NCBI GenBank assembly: GCA_949285425.1
Contig: CASEAJ010000060.1
Coordinates: 1 to 60,990, forward strand
DNA from: an uncultured Porphyromonadaceae bacterium
Lineage (GTDB): Bacteria; Bacteroidota; Bacteroidia; Bacteroidales; Paludibacteraceae
Direction: 5' to 3'
Length of the DNA stretch: 60,990 nt
The first letter of the stretch is position 1. Every line of letters starts with the position of its first letter. Made by a program: the position numbers and the translations under genes. This document shows, one piece after another, positions 47,381-55,040 of the stretch. The notes beneath the pieces were generated by a model, which saw only the letters and a list, made by a program, of their open reading frames with translations, made no database searches and was not told the origin of the DNA.

Positions 47381-47427
47381 CGGACTTATTTATTTTTAAT
47401 ATCAATTCAAAGGAAAGGGAAAAGAGT

Positions 47428-47859
47428 ATGTCAGTAAACAAAGTTATTTTGGTAGGTAATGTGGGACGCGACCCGGAGGTGCGTTACATAGATAAGAACG
47501 TGGCTGTGGCAATGTTCACGTTGGCAACTACGGAACGAGGTTATACCTTGCAGAACGGAACCCAGGTGCCCGAACGCACCGAATGGCATAACATTGTAGC
47601 CTGGCGCGGATTGGCCGAACTGGCCGAAAAGTATATCCGCAAAGGCAGCCAGCTTTATGTGGAAGGTAAGTTGCAGACCCGTTCGTGGGAAGGTAAGGAT
47701 GGAGTGAAGCGTTTTACTACGGAAATTGTGGCCGATACCATTCAATTGCTTGGCCGCCGTGCCGACAGTGTTTCGGCCGAACAGCCGGCCGCCGCTCCGC
47801 AACAGTCGGTTGCCCCGGTACCTTCTGCGGACGACCCGGCTGATGACCTTCCGTTCTGA
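47428..47859 (+). CDS. ssb: Single-stranded DNA-binding protein
   Basis: The 143-residue protein has the SSB OB fold (about 1-108, [35 protein letters not shown]), an alanine/proline linker and the acidic C-terminal tip DDLPF, which recruits partner proteins. It coats ssDNA during replication and repair. ATG 47428 is the conserved start; the open frame runs 38 codons further upstream. The gamma carbonic anhydrase follows after 23 bp. Confidence 0.96.
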   Translation: MSVNKVILVGNVGRDPEVRYIDKNVAVAMFTLATTERGYTLQNGTQVPERTEWHNIVAWRGLAELAEKYIRKGSQLYVEGKLQTRSWEGKDGVKRFTTEIVADTIQLLGRRADSVSAEQPAAAPQQSVAPVPSADDPADDLPF

Positions 47860-47882
47860 AACATGATTAAAGACAGGAAAAA

Positions 47883-48404
47883 ATGGCATTGATAAAATCG
47901 GTTCGGGGATATACCCCCGTGATAGGAAAAAATTGTTTTTTGGCTGAAAATGCCACGGTGGTGGGTGATGTGACTATGGGTGAAGGTTGCAGTGTGTGGT
48001 TCGGAGCGGTGCTCCGAGGCGATGTCAACTCCATTCGCATAGGCAATCACGTGAACATACAGGATGGCTCTGTGTTGCATACGCTCTATCAGAAGTCGGT
48101 GGTTGAAATAGGCGACTATGTGTCGATTGGGCACAATGTGACCGTGCATGGTGCCCGCATTGACAACTATGCACTCATAGGCATGGGCAGTGTGCTGCTC
48201 GACCATGCCGAAGTGGGCGAAGGAGCCATTGTGGCTGCCGGTTCGGTCGTTCTGGGAGGGACGAAAATTCCTCCATACACCTTGTGGGCCGGAGTGCCCG
48301 CGAAGCAGGTCAAGGAAGTTTCGCCCGAACAGACCAACGAAATGAACCGGAAAATAGCGCACAACTATGCCCTGTATGCCAGTTGGTACGAGGAGGACCA
48401 TTAG
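47883..48404 (+). CDS. Gamma-class carbonic anhydrase family protein
   Basis: The 173-residue protein is a left-handed beta-helix of hexapeptide repeats with metal-ligand histidines in HVNIQDGSVLH, IGHNVTVHG and DHAEV, as in gamma carbonic anhydrases (YrdA/PaaY type). It forms trimers with zinc or iron at the interface. Activity is not certain since many family members lack detectable turnover. A terminator follows at 48441-48488. Confidence 0.9.
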   Translation: MALIKSVRGYTPVIGKNCFLAENATVVGDVTMGEGCSVWFGAVLRGDVNSIRIGNHVNIQDGSVLHTLYQKSVVEIGDYVSIGHNVTVHGARIDNYALIGMGSVLLDHAEVGEGAIVAAGSVVLGGTKIPPYTLWAGVPAKQVKEVSPEQTNEMNRKIAHNYALYASWYEEDH

Positions 48405-48440
48405 GATGTGTGGCATATAAGTGCCGCATTGAATATATAA

Positions 48441-48488
48441 AGGAAGGGGAGGTGATGAACGTTTCATCGCAGCCCCTTCTTGCTTTTT
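48441..48488 (+). terminator. Terminator of the ssb/carbonic anhydrase unit
   Basis: GGAAGGGG pairs with CCCCTTCT, with an inner GATGAA/TTCATC stem, then TGCTTTTTCC. Confidence 0.6.
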
Positions 48489-48659
48489 CCCCTTCTTCTT
48501 GTCGCTGTCTTCGAGGAAATATTCTATATCCCATGCCGGTGAGTCATATAATACGGTGAGTTCGGAATAAGAAAGAGCATGTGAGTGCCAGTAAGGCACC
48601 ATTTGCATAACCGTAAGGCAAAGCTCTGCGGCGACCTACGGGCAGACAAGCTGAAAAGG

Positions 48660-48724
48660 CCTCCCCAACCCCTCCGAAGGAGGGGCTTAGTCTCCCCTTT
48701 CGGGGGAGGTTGGAGGGGGCTTCC
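48660..48724. repeat. Nested C/G-rich inverted repeat
   Basis: CCTCCCC... at the left pairs with GGGGGAGG... and GGTTGGAGGGG at the right, enclosing a CCCCTCCGAAGGAGGGG hairpin and a CTCCCC-TTTC-GGGGGAG hairpin. A related C/G-rich hairpin lies at 52933-52975. Such blocks are common in Bacteroidales gaps. Confidence 0.55.
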
Positions 48725-48908
48725 GAATGTCGAAAGCAACGCAGCAGATTGCCCATTCTGATATACCGTCTACGCAAAGTCAGGCTTTCCAAGCCACCGA
48801 ACCTGTGCAATTGATTTTCACGGGTTGCTTATGTAAAAGAGGGGACGGGAAGATAAGGAACAGTCGCTGTGCTGACAAAGTCGTGTACTTTTGCCGATGA
48901 TATTCTTT

Positions 48909-48990
48909 TTTCACCTATATGAAAAAAGCTTTTCACCTATGTGAAAAATATGTTTCACCTATGTGAAAAATGCTTTTCACCTATGTGAAA
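48909..48990. repeat. Four palindromes TTTCACCTATGTGAAA with exact 22-bp period
   Basis: Units begin at 48909, 48931, 48953 and 48975. Each has TTTCAC and GTGAAA arms around CTAT; the first carries one change (ATATGAAA). The exact 22-bp period, close to two helical turns, suits an operator array or a repeat grown by slippage. Confidence 0.75.
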
Positions 48991-49094
48991 AAAGAACATT
49001 ATGCTGTTTGATCAGGAAAAACGCATTATAACATGTGGCAATGAACGCTCAAAAAAACAAACGATAACTCCAGTTTCTCAACTGGATTGTTAGG

Positions 49095-49408
49095 CTAAGT
49101 GGCTCAATATACGGTACATTTTTCCCCGCCTTGTCCGGTGAGCCGGAAAATCGTCCTGTAGAAGCTGCCCGAAGGCCTGTTGTTCGAGCGCAGCGAGTTC
49201 AGGCATTCAGGCTTCGCAAGGCCGTGTTTTTCCGTGCGAAGCGGGCACAGCGGCGGCGTTCTTTGCCTACTTTCTTCCGCTGCAGGAAGAATTTCCCGAT
49301 AAGCGAGGGCAGAGGGCAAACTTGTTTGCACTATGCCGAGCGTGAGGGAAAGGCGCGAAGCGAAAGAAGTCGGGGTCGCAGGGGCGGATAGCCCCTTTGT
49401 AGCCAGCC
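49095..49408. repeat. Dispersed repeat, copy 1 (about 314 bp)
   Basis: From CTAAGTGG to AGCCAGCC it matches 50251-50491 for most of its length (shared: ACGGTACATTTTTC, CCGCCTTGTCCGGTGAGCC, GAGTTCAGGCATTCAGG, GCGAAGCGGGCACAGCGGCGG, GGGGCGGATAGCCCCTTTG). It carries an extra stretch of about 75 bp (about 49282-49365) absent from copy 2. Confidence 0.75.
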
Positions 49409-49631
49409 TTATTCGTCAAAAGACACATTTTATAATACGTTTTCCCTGGCTGTTTGATGCACGACAGAGACACATGATAAAATGTGATAATGAACGTTAT
49501 GTTCGCAGAGCAGTTGCATACATGCTACTCATGTTAATAATTATTAAATATATGATACTTTTATAGTACTTTGCATTGCATAGTACTTTCGCTTGCGTAT
49601 ATTTGTCGCGTAATTTTAAACGCAAAGAGAA

Positions 49632-49826
49632 ATGAAAAAAACATTGAGACGTTCGAATGAACGGATGATTTTGGGAGTTTGTGGAGGACTGGCCGAGTAT
49701 TTCGATTGGGACCCCACCTTGGTACGCTTGGGATATGTTCTGCTGTCGTTTTTATTCTTGGCTTTCCCTGGCATTCTGGCCTATTTCATATTTGCCATCA
49801 TCATGCCTCCGGCTTTTCCCGATTAG
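49632..49826 (+). CDS. Small PspC-domain membrane protein
   Basis: The 64-residue protein is a bare PspC domain: LRRSNERMILGVCGGLAEYFDWDP followed by a hydrophobic region (about 36-60). PspC proteins sense or respond to membrane stress in enterobacteria; here the role is unknown. It lies 56 bp before a PadR-type regulator, a combination common in Bacteroidetes, suggesting regulated membrane stress genes. Confidence 0.88.
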   Translation: MKKTLRRSNERMILGVCGGLAEYFDWDPTLVRLGYVLLSFLFLAFPGILAYFIFAIIMPPAFPD

Positions 49827-49882
49827 TGGCGCAGAGAAACGTTTGGGGAAAAGTATAATTGAAAACAAAAGGAAGGAGGAAA

Positions 49883-50203
49883 ATGAATGCGGATAACGTC
49901 AAGTCGCAGATGCGTAAAGGCTATCTGGAGTATTGCATATTGCTTATACTGAAGAAAAGGCCGGCTTATGTGTCGGACATTATCGCCGAACTGAAGGCCG
50001 CCCGGCTGATTGTGGTAGAGGGAACGCTCTATCCGTTGATGACTCGTTTGAAGAACAGCGGGTTGCTGAATTACCGATGGGAGGAATCGACGCAGGGGCC
50101 TCCCCGCAAGTATTATGAGATGACTCCGGAGGGAGAGGCTTTTTTGGCTGAGCTGGACAAGGCTTGGGCCGAAATAAGCGCAGTGGTTTCGCATTTGAAG
50201 TAA
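49883..50203 (+). CDS. PadR-family transcriptional regulator
   Basis: The 106-residue winged-helix protein has the PadR pattern MRKGYLEYCILLILKKRPAY, VVEGTLYPLMTRLKNSGLL and PPRKYYEMTPEG. It is the short (s)PadR type, likely a ligand- or stress-released repressor. ATG 49883 follows a strong Shine-Dalgarno (AAGGAGG), rare in Bacteroidetes and deciding the start. Likely targets are the flanking PspC genes, including its own unit. Confidence 0.9.
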   Translation: MNADNVKSQMRKGYLEYCILLILKKRPAYVSDIIAELKAARLIVVEGTLYPLMTRLKNSGLLNYRWEESTQGPPRKYYEMTPEGEAFLAELDKAWAEISAVVSHLK

Positions 50204-50546
50204 ATAATGGTTATATAAAAACTCAAGTTTTGCAAGTGAAAGTTTTCAGACTAAGTGGTTCAGTATACGGTACATTTTTCTCCGCCTTGTCCGGTGAGCC
50301 GGAAATCGGCCTGGAGAAGCCGACCGAAGGCCTGTTGTTTGAGCGAAGCGAGTTCAGGCATTCAGGCTTCGCAAGGACGGGTTTTTCCGTGCGAAGCGGG
50401 CACAGCGGCGGCTCTTTTTGCTTCCTTTTTCCAGCTGTAGGGAAAAAGGAAGTCGGGGTTGCAGGGGCGGATAGCCCCTTTGCGGCCAGCCATGAACTGC
50501 TTGAATGGAATTTGAACTTAAGTGAAAAATAAAAACTACGGTTGTT
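50204..50546. other. Gap between padR and the PspC/GIN-like gene, filled by a repeat
   Basis: The 343-bp gap is mostly copy 2 of the dispersed repeat (50251-50491). The last 55 bp before the ATG are AT-rich and could hold a promoter, but I see no clear TAnnTTTG box. Confidence 0.6.
50251..50491. repeat. Dispersed repeat, copy 2 (about 241 bp)
   Basis: Same orientation as copy 1 at 49095-49408 and clearly related over its whole length. It ends with GGGGCGGATAGCCCC, a small hairpin, as does copy 1. It separates padR from the downstream PspC/GIN-like gene. Confidence 0.75.
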
Positions 50547-52316
50547 ATGAAAAAGACATTGAGCATGAATTTGAACGGCATGGTCTTCAATATAGATGAC
50601 GATGCGTATCAAGCATTGGAAACGTATTTGGCGGATATAGCCTCCCGGTTTGAGTCGGACGAAGACAAAAACGACATTATGAGTGACATTGAGGCGCGTA
50701 TAGCCGAGCTGCTTGAAGAACGCTTGCAACGCTCGAAAGAGGTGGTGACAATGGCCGATGTGCAGGATGTTATCCGCATCATGGGGCAGCCTAATCAGTT
50801 TGCCGATGTCGATGAACCGGCTCAGCCGGCATCGGAGCGTAAGAAGAAACGTTTGCTCCGTTTCTATCGCGACCCGGAAACGGCTGTTTTGGGAGGGGTG
50901 TGTGGCGGGTTGGCGGCCCGTTTCGGTTGGGATGTGCTGTTGGTGCGTCTCGCATTGGTAGGCATTACGTTGCTCAGTATGTTGGTAGGTGGTGGTTGGT
51001 TCTTCCTGTTGGCCTATTTCCTGCTTTGGATAATAGCCCCTATGGCCGTTACGCCTTCGCAGCGTCTGGAAATGCAGGGAGAGGATGTGACGGTGGAAAA
51101 CATCAAGGCAGAGTTTCAGAACTGTAAGAATTACGTGGAAAGCGATGCGTTCAAGTCATCGGCCCGCAGTGTGGGACAACGCTTGGGCCGCGTGCTGGGC
51201 ACTGTGCTGAAAGTAGTGTTCGGTGTGTTGGGGGCTTTGATGTTGGCCGTTTTTGTGTTTGTCTTGTTTGTTATGGTATTGGGCTTTTTCTCGGTAGGCG
51301 GAGCGTTGTCCATAGCCGGCTTGGCAGGTTTCCTGCCCGACTTGTTGAGCTCTTTCCCGGCTCATTGGGAAGCGGGGGGAATGCTTGTGCTGTCGGGGCT
51401 GCTCATAGTGGGATGTCCGGTGTTCGCTTTGCTTTATGCGTTGGTGCGTGGCGTTTCTGGGCATCGCAGCAAGTCGAAAACGACCTATTGGGTCATCCTG
51501 CTTTTATGGTTGGCGGGGATATTCATGTTGATAGGAATCATTCAACAGGGAAGCTGGCAAATGCACATGGAGTCGTTTCATGAAACTGCCTGTCGGCCGG
51601 CATCTGTCGTCTGTCCGGTTTCGTACGTGGAAGAACGGTCAGAGTCAGCTTCGGAACCCTTGACCGAGCAATTACGTGACGTGCCCTCGTTCAAGCATTT
51701 GAATATGAAGGGGTGTTTTGAAGTAGAAATCACACAGTCGCCCAACCGCATGCTGATGCTGAGTGCGGCGGAAAAACGTCTGCCGAATATCGTGACGTCT
51801 GTCAGTGGCGATACCTTGTATCTGAGCATGCGCGACGGTGAAACCTATTCTTTTCAGTCTTTGCACGATGCGCGTGATGTGTTGCGCCGAAACCGGGTGA
51901 GCGTGTCGGTGAAAAATCTCGAATCGATACACTCCGACGGGGTGGCGGATATCAAGGCATTGACCCCATTGAAAGGAAAGTCCTTTTCCTTGCAACTGGA
52001 AGGCTTGTCAAAGACCGACCTGCAATTGGATATGAAGCAGGAGGTTCGGGCTCATGTTGAAGGTATGAACGCGGTCGCTTTGCGGGGGCGGTGCGAACGT
52101 GTGGATGTATATGTGGAAGGCATGTCAAGTGTAGATGCGGGGAACTTGCAAGCTTCCCATGCCCGTCTGAAAAGCGATGGGATGTGCAAAATATGGGCCT
52201 ATGCCACCGAAAGTGTCGATGCCACCGCCGAAGGTGTCGGCAAGATTGTATGTTACGGCAAGCCGGCCCGGGTAAACGTTTCGGAAGATGGCCTGGCAAA
52301 GGTCCAGGTTAAATGA
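50547..52316 (+). CDS. Large PspC-domain membrane protein with C-terminal GIN/DUF2807-like domain
   Basis: The 589-residue protein has a soluble helical N-terminus (about 1-95, similar to a PspC-linked region), a PspC domain with its membrane segments (about 105-170, ETAVLGGVCGGLAARFGWD), further membrane segments (about 215-345), and a C-terminal beta-rich region (about 375-589) with the repetitive short strands of GIN/DUF2807 putative adhesins (VEGMNAVALRG, VEGMSSVDAGN). The C-terminal part likely faces the periplasm. It is in the same direction as pspC and padR and may be a third member of their regulon. Confidence 0.8.
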   Translation: MKKTLSMNLNGMVFNIDDDAYQALETYLADIASRFESDEDKNDIMSDIEARIAELLEERLQRSKEVVTMADVQDVIRIMGQPNQFADVDEPAQPASERKKKRLLRFYRDPETAVLGGVCGGLAARFGWDVLLVRLALVGITLLSMLVGGGWFFLLAYFLLWIIAPMAVTPSQRLEMQGEDVTVENIKAEFQNCKNYVESDAFKSSARSVGQRLGRVLGTVLKVVFGVLGALMLAVFVFVLFVMVLGFFSVGGALSIAGLAGFLPDLLSSFPAHWEAGGMLVLSGLLIVGCPVFALLYALVRGVSGHRSKSKTTYWVILLLWLAGIFMLIGIIQQGSWQMHMESFHETACRPASVVCPVSYVEERSESASEPLTEQLRDVPSFKHLNMKGCFEVEITQSPNRMLMLSAAEKRLPNIVTSVSGDTLYLSMRDGETYSFQSLHDARDVLRRNRVSVSVKNLESIHSDGVADIKALTPLKGKSFSLQLEGLSKTDLQLDMKQEVRAHVEGMNAVALRGRCERVDVYVEGMSSVDAGNLQASHARLKSDGMCKIWAYATESVDATAEGVGKIVCYGKPARVNVSEDGLAKVQVK

Positions 52317-52348
52317 ACAGTGAACAATGAGCCATGAACAATCACCCG

Positions 52349-52377
52349 CAAGGTCACCCCGCACCTGATGCGGGGTC
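52349..52377. repeat. Hairpin repeat, copy 1
   Basis: CAAGGTCACCCCGCA...TGCGGGGTC; the same 29-bp unit occurs at 53057-53085 with a C/G pair replaced by T/A on both stem sides. Confidence 0.6.
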
Positions 52378-53056
52378 TGGTCGGCAGACAAGGGTTAATC
52401 ATCCACCATTAATCTTTCACTCTTCACCATTTGCTCATCCAAAGTCTGAAAGACTGTAAGCTCACAGCATAGGGCACGCCCTATGAGATGAACGTGTCGG
52501 TTAATGCATGAAGCCCCGAAGGGGCGTAAGCAGAATCCCATCTTCCATATCCGCAAGTTCATTTCGCATTTGATACGGGGGCCCGCCCATAACCCTGCTT
52601 TAACCGGATGCCGTATCGGGTGCGGCATGACAAATGAACCGTGTGGAAAAATACAGAAACAAGGGAACAAGGACCGGGAGGCGACAGACCTCTCTGTTCC
52701 GTAGGTCACGGACCTACGGTTATGCAAAGTCAGGTCTTGCAGACCGGTATGGATGTGGAGTGGCTTGAAAAGCCGTACCTCACCTGACCGCAGGGCAAAG
52801 CGAAGCGGCGACCTGCGGAATGGAGTAATCGTTTTCGTGCTCCACCGTCACTGCGTGCCACCTTCCCTACATAGGGGAGGAGTTGAAAATGAACAGTTAA
52901 CCAAAAGCCTTGCACACGAAACAATTCTCATTCTCCCCTTAGGTTAGGGGGAGTACCGCGAAGCGGGGAGGGGGTACGTGTTAAGAGTTAGTAGCTAAGA
53001 ACCGGTAGTGACGAGTGACAATGAACAATTAATAATTAACAATGAACAGCCACCTG

Positions 53057-53085
53057 CAAGGTCACCCCGTACTTGATACGGGGTC
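53057..53085. repeat. Hairpin repeat, copy 2
   Basis: CAAGGTCACCCCGTA...TACGGGGTC, the covarying partner of the unit at 52349-52377. Confidence 0.6.
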
Positions 53086-53226
53086 CGGTATATAAACCTT
53101 GATTGCATGTGTGGTGTAATCCACTTCAATATCGGCATGTGGTTTCAATCGGCAGGATATCAGATGAAATGTGTTTTATATTTTTTTAATTTTTTATTAT
53201 CTATAATTTATTTTAGAAAAAATAAC

Positions 53227-53234
53227 TATCTTTG
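53227..53234 (+). promoter_or_regulatory. Candidate -7 box of the HNH-like gene
   Basis: TATCTTTG, a perfect TAnnTTTG, in a strongly AT-rich stretch; no good -33 is seen at standard distance. The leader would be about 160 nt. Confidence 0.4.
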
Positions 53235-53403
53235 CAGCAGTAAATACTAAGCATGAAAATATTCTTATCATGCATTGATAGAGTCATTTGTATCAATACA
53301 ATATTGCTCGTGTTCTTCTCCATGTGGGATGTGCATGAATGTTTCGCATAAACGCTATGAGCCAACGAAGACTTTAGAAATAAACAGATAAATAATACCA
53401 ATC

Positions 53404-53967
53404 ATGACTGATAAAAATAAACATTTGCTGAAAATCATAGCCCTTTTTATCGATGCACATCAAAAACTGGAAGGGAATGAAGAATCTCAAAGCAACATCC
53501 GCTATCTGTTGGGACAGACCATAAGACAGTATGATGTTCCTGTACAAAATTGCCATGTTTCAAAAGGGGCTTTCAATCTTTGGAATGAACTGACAAGTGC
53601 CGACATCAACCAATTCAAATATCGTGAATCGGTAAAGTGTGACAGACTTGAAGGAGAAACAACGCTGGATGTATATACAGGAAACGCAAAGGATTCGGTT
53701 AAAAAGAAAGTTTCTCCTGGCGACTCATTCATTTTCAGACAAGTGTTCCATGTGGATCATGTCATCCCCGTGTCGTTTATTCTTGCTGAACTGCTCAAAC
53801 TCGAGTCCATAACCGAAGAAAACATACAGACCTTGCTGGATAAAATGCATTTGTGTCGGATTTTGAAGAAAGAAGATCATCGTATGGGAAGAACCAAAGG
53901 CAGAACACTGGATTTCGATGAAACGATACAGCGTGTTTATCGTGCGAAAGAGGTCGAACTGATGTAG
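53404..53967 (+). CDS. Uncharacterised protein with possible HNH-like nuclease motif
   Basis: I do not recognise this 187-residue protein with certainty. Around residues 115-160 it reads FHVDHVIPVS (D118-H119), then MHLCRILKKEDHR, which resembles the DH-IP and closing His/Asn segments of HNH endonucleases. CxxC zinc pairs are absent. The first half is helical and charged, with no signal peptide. The gene is AT-richer than its neighbours and stands alone between a repeat gap and the fimbrillin locus, which suggests horizontal transfer. It could be an orphan restriction, toxin or repair nuclease. Confidence 0.6.
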   Translation: MTDKNKHLLKIIALFIDAHQKLEGNEESQSNIRYLLGQTIRQYDVPVQNCHVSKGAFNLWNELTSADINQFKYRESVKCDRLEGETTLDVYTGNAKDSVKKKVSPGDSFIFRQVFHVDHVIPVSFILAELLKLESITEENIQTLLDKMHLCRILKKEDHRMGRTKGRTLDFDETIQRVYRAKEVELM

Positions 53968-54097
53968 AATGACCGGAAGGTGTATCAAAAAGTTTCCTCC
54001 CTCGTCGCGGCGGATTGGTAATTACACTTCCGGCTTGACGGATATGCACATTACGAGAAATAGGTATTGAAAATCAAAATAAAAAATGTTTGTAGCT

Positions 54098-55000
54098 ATG
54101 AGAAAAGTAGTTTTTGCCTTCTTGGCAGCATGCAGCGTGTTGGGCTGCACCACACCGGAAGTCGGTCCGGGCAACACGGATGTTCCGGGGGAAACGGGCA
54201 TTAAAATCCCTATCAAAATCTCCATGTCCGGCTGGACAAGGGTTTCTGACACAAACTATGAAAACGGCGATCAGGTCGGCATCTATGTGGTCAATTACAC
54301 GGACGGCCAGCCGGGTAACCTCGCCCCGTCGGGGAACCATGTCGACAACATGAGGTTTGTCAACGAAAGCGGAGACTGGACTCCCGACGAAGATGTGTAC
54401 TGGAAGGACAAGGACACCGAGGCCGATTTCTACTGCTACTATCCTTACATGGATGCAGCCAATGTGAGCAGCTGCACGTTCAGTGTGCAGACCGACCAGA
54501 GTACGCTGGCGAACTACAAGAAGTCGGAATTCCTTTGGGGTAAGGCTACTGCCATATCTCCTACAGAGGTGGCCGTCCCCATCATTACGGACCGCTGCAT
54601 GAGCAATATGCTCATCTATGTAGCCCCGGGCAAGGGATTTACCGAAGAGTCGCTGGCCGAAGCCGACGTGAGAGTCGAAATATGCAACACCCGGACCTCT
54701 GCGGCCGTAAATCTCTCTACCGGCGCGGTGACAGCACAGGGCGGCGTTCAGACCATCACCCCGTATTGGACCGGCGAGTATTACAGGGCCATGCTCGTTC
54801 CGCAGGAAATAGCCGCCGGAACAAACCTTATCAACGTGTATGTCGATGGCGTGAAATATTCACTGGCCAAAGCCGCTACGTTCAGTCCGAATGTCCGTCA
54901 TAAATTTACGGTCACGGTGAACAAGACCAGCGGAGGCATTGACATAGGCATCGGCGGATGGGAAGATGATGATGAAGACAACGGAGGCTCGGCCGAATAG
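54098..55000 (+). CDS. Fimbrillin-like (Mfa_like_1) surface lipoprotein
   Basis: The 300-residue protein has a lipoprotein signal ending SVLGC and a fimbrillin-type domain. It shares the block pattern TRVxxx...GDxVGIYVVNY, YWKDKD...DFYCYYPY and SEFLWGKA with the two following genes. Such Mfa_like_1/FimA-type proteins form or anchor pili or other surface fibres in Bacteroidales. An acidic DDDEDNGG tail ends it. ATG 54098 (MRKVVF) gives the best signal; an upstream ATG at 54086 adds four residues. It starts the three-gene fimbrillin run; 40 bp separate it from the next gene. Confidence 0.82.
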   Translation: MRKVVFAFLAACSVLGCTTPEVGPGNTDVPGETGIKIPIKISMSGWTRVSDTNYENGDQVGIYVVNYTDGQPGNLAPSGNHVDNMRFVNESGDWTPDEDVYWKDKDTEADFYCYYPYMDAANVSSCTFSVQTDQSTLANYKKSEFLWGKATAISPTEVAVPIITDRCMSNMLIYVAPGKGFTEESLAEADVRVEICNTRTSAAVNLSTGAVTAQGGVQTITPYWTGEYYRAMLVPQEIAAGTNLINVYVDGVKYSLAKAATFSPNVRHKFTVTVNKTSGGIDIGIGGWEDDDEDNGGSAE

Positions 55001-55040
55001 GAAGCCTTTCCGTCATGACAGGATATAAAAAGACAAGGTT

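Larger units (their letters stand above)
48405..49631. other. Gene-free repeat-rich gap of about 1.2 kb
   Basis: This gap holds a terminator (48441-48488), a nested C/G-rich hairpin block (48660-48724), a GCAAAGTCAGG hairpin (48774-48795), four 22-bp-spaced palindromes (48909-48990) and copy 1 of a dispersed repeat (49095-49408). Open frames inside it are short, overlap the repeats on both strands and look like no family. Confidence 0.7.
52317..53403. other. Gene-free gap of about 1.1 kb with hairpin repeats
   Basis: No credible gene. It contains hairpins at 52349-52377 and 53057-53085 (same repeat, covarying stems), CATAGGGC/GCCCTATG (52468-52485), GCCCCGAAGGGGC (52513-52525), CCGTAGGT/ACCTACGG (52699-52719) and a GCAAAGTCAGG hairpin (52724-52745). 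It ends in an AT-rich promoter region of the next gene. Confidence 0.7.

Noticed and set aside
48909..48990. CRISPR array
   Set aside because: Units are 16 nt with 6-nt spacers that are almost identical; no cas genes are near.
49131..49391. 86-codon plus-strand frame in the repeat
   Set aside because: It is Arg-rich, lies wholly in the dispersed repeat and has no counterpart frame in copy 2.
52317..53403. Hidden gene in the 1.1-kb gap
   Set aside because: All frames are short, composed of hairpin repeats and different on each strand without a family match.
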